This document shows, piece after piece, positions 5,596 to 6,492 of a stretch of 6,492 nucleotides of DNA. The stretch is from NCBI GenBank assembly GCA_030596265.1, contig JAUVKM010000127.1, positions 1 through 6,492 of the forward strand, in the 5' to 3' direction. The notes below the pieces were generated by a model. The model worked only from the letters and a program-made list of their open reading frames with translations, did no database searches and had not been told where the DNA came from. Each line of letters begins with the position of its first letter. Position 1 is the first letter of the stretch. Source of the DNA: Candidatus Cloacimonadota bacterium. GTDB lineage: Bacteria; Cloacimonadota; Cloacimonadia; Cloacimonadales; TCS61. The translations under genes were made by a program, and so were the position numbers.

Positions 5596-6492
5596 ATGAA
5601 ATTTTCAAGATCATTGATCATCAAAACGGTGATATTTGCAGTTGTTAGTGTAATTTTTGTTGGCATTTTACCAACACGAGTTCAAATTCATCTTGAAGGA
5701 AAAGATGCTGAAAAAGGTATAGAGACATTTAATTATTATGCAGAAATATCAGACAATATTTTTTATGGTGATTTTGGTAATACCATTCCAAAAGATATTG
5801 AAGGATTTGATTTTGCCAAACTACAAGAATTGGGCACAGAGACAAACGTTGATTATGATGAAATTATCGAGCTCATACAAAAACCTTTCGGAAGTGCCTG
5901 GATCACACACACATTGGGAGTAACCATTATTAACCTGGTTAAACAACTTGCAGTAACGATAATTAATGCAAAAATTTCTAATATGCTCTATTCAACAATT
6001 CTTTCATGCATAGGGATCATCATATTATTTGTATTATTTTTTGTACTCTTCTCTAATAAATTTATAAAGGTCGAAAAAGAAAAATTATTGAATAAACGGA
6101 TAAAACCTTCATGGTTTGCAATGATCCTTTCCGGTTTAAACATTATTATGTTAGCATTATTACTTGGTATAATAATCTACATGATAGTAATTTCAATCCC
6201 AATGAGCATGAAATTTATCGCAACTCCACCAATTACAAATTTTGGACAATTACATTATGGAGCAACTTTCTATATGACAACACTTGTTTTCTCGTTTGGA
6301 ATCGTATTTTCAATTTTCCTCTTAATTTACTATTTCAAAATAAAGCAAGCTGATTTAAGAAAATTTTACACTTTTATTTTGATAATTCCCATTTTAGCTC
6401 TTAGCTATAATTTGTGGTCGTCAACCAGATTTGTTGAAAGTGTTAATGAAATTATTGATTCACAAAATATAAATTCTAGCAAACAGATGATA
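5596..6492 (+). CDS. Multi-pass inner-membrane protein of unknown function, C-terminus beyond the right edge
   Basis: The frame opens with ATG at 5596 and has no stop for 299 codons up to the window end. The N-terminus MKFSRSLIIK leads into a membrane helix (about residues 8-26). A ~107-residue segment follows (27-133), probably periplasmic. It is polar and acidic to about residue 97 (YGDFGNTIPKDIEGFDF, NVDYDEIIELIQKPFG), then amphipathic (HTLGVTIINLVKQLAVTIINAKISN). Further helices lie at about 134-152, 176-202, 224-247 and 257-275. A basic cytoplasmic loop (FSNKFIKVEKEKLLNKRIK, 152-170) fits the positive-inside rule. I do not recognise the family. The arrangement of YGDFG, then THTLGVT, then a long helix is weakly reminiscent of peptide-type ABC transporter permeases (DppB-like), but the key permease motifs are not evident. 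A sensor or other extracytoplasmic-domain membrane protein is equally possible. The 42-bp gap to the beta-helix gene suggests co-transcription. Confidence 0.8.
   Translation, partial: MKFSRSLIIKTVIFAVVSVIFVGILPTRVQIHLEGKDAEKGIETFNYYAEISDNIFYGDFGNTIPKDIEGFDFAKLQELGTETNVDYDEIIELIQKPFGSAWITHTLGVTIINLVKQLAVTIINAKISNMLYSTILSCIGIIILFVLFFVLFSNKFIKVEKEKLLNKRIKPSWFAMILSGLNIIMLALLLGIIIYMIVISIPMSMKFIATPPITNFGQLHYGATFYMTTLVFSFGIVFSIFLLIYYFKIKQADLRKFYTFILIIPILALSYNLWSSTRFVESVNEIIDSQNINSSKQMI

Noticed and set aside
5738..5923. Plus-strand 61-codon open frame
   Set aside because: It is a different frame inside the long open membrane-protein gene starting at 5596, which has a good start and continuous membrane-helix pattern.
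6111..6353. Plus-strand 80-codon open frame
   Set aside because: It is also an out-of-frame shadow of the membrane-protein gene. Its composition is rich in W, Y, N and F from frame-shifted AT-rich codons, with no domain signal.

Overview
The window is AT-rich bacterial DNA. It most likely comes from a Gram-negative member of the FCB superphylum, with Candidatus Cloacimonadota or a related uncultured lineage as the best guess. The main reason is two exported proteins that both end in a type IX secretion (Por) C-terminal sorting domain with the PNPFNPTTTI / PNPFNPSTTI signature and a KMLLLK tail. The taxonomic guess is an inference from protein style, not from a marker gene.

Layout. On the minus strand, at the left edge, a TetR/AcrR-family regulator (196-825) is followed after only 15 bp by the first 60 codons of a protein resembling Na+/H+ antiporter subunit E (MrpE/MnhE, 180 to below 1). 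This looks like an autoregulated regulator heading an Mrp-type cation/proton antiporter operon that continues outside the window. The 5' flank of the regulator carries an alternating GGTCA/TGACC half-site cluster (838-860), a probable operator. From 862 to 1009 there is a divergent, very AT-rich intergenic region with an 11-bp-arm inverted repeat.

On the plus strand, three genes follow. The first (1010-4063) encodes a 1017-residue secreted multidomain surface protein: signal peptide, beta-propeller, carboxypeptidase-regulatory-like domain, FnIII, CBM9-like domain, FnIII and sorting domain. A strong 11-bp hairpin (4090-4115) lies just after it. The second (4222-5553) encodes a 443-residue secreted right-handed beta-helix protein with the same kind of sorting domain. 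The third (5596 to the window edge) is an open-ended 299-codon reading frame for a multi-pass inner-membrane protein of uncertain function, 42 bp after the second gene.

Notable structure. The last 50 nt before the final codons of the two sorting domains are 49/50 identical, although the rest of the domains has diverged. A GC-richer short segment in the second sorting domain (5411-5440, encoding VILSGVEGS) looks like a dispersed short intergenic repeat captured in frame. A second repeat-like segment (5555-5585) fills most of the gap before the membrane-protein gene and abuts its ribosome binding site. No RNA gene, CRISPR array, transposase or complete novel multi-gene system was found. The most unusual features are the repeat captured in the coding sequence, the homogenised sorting-domain tails and the operator cluster.
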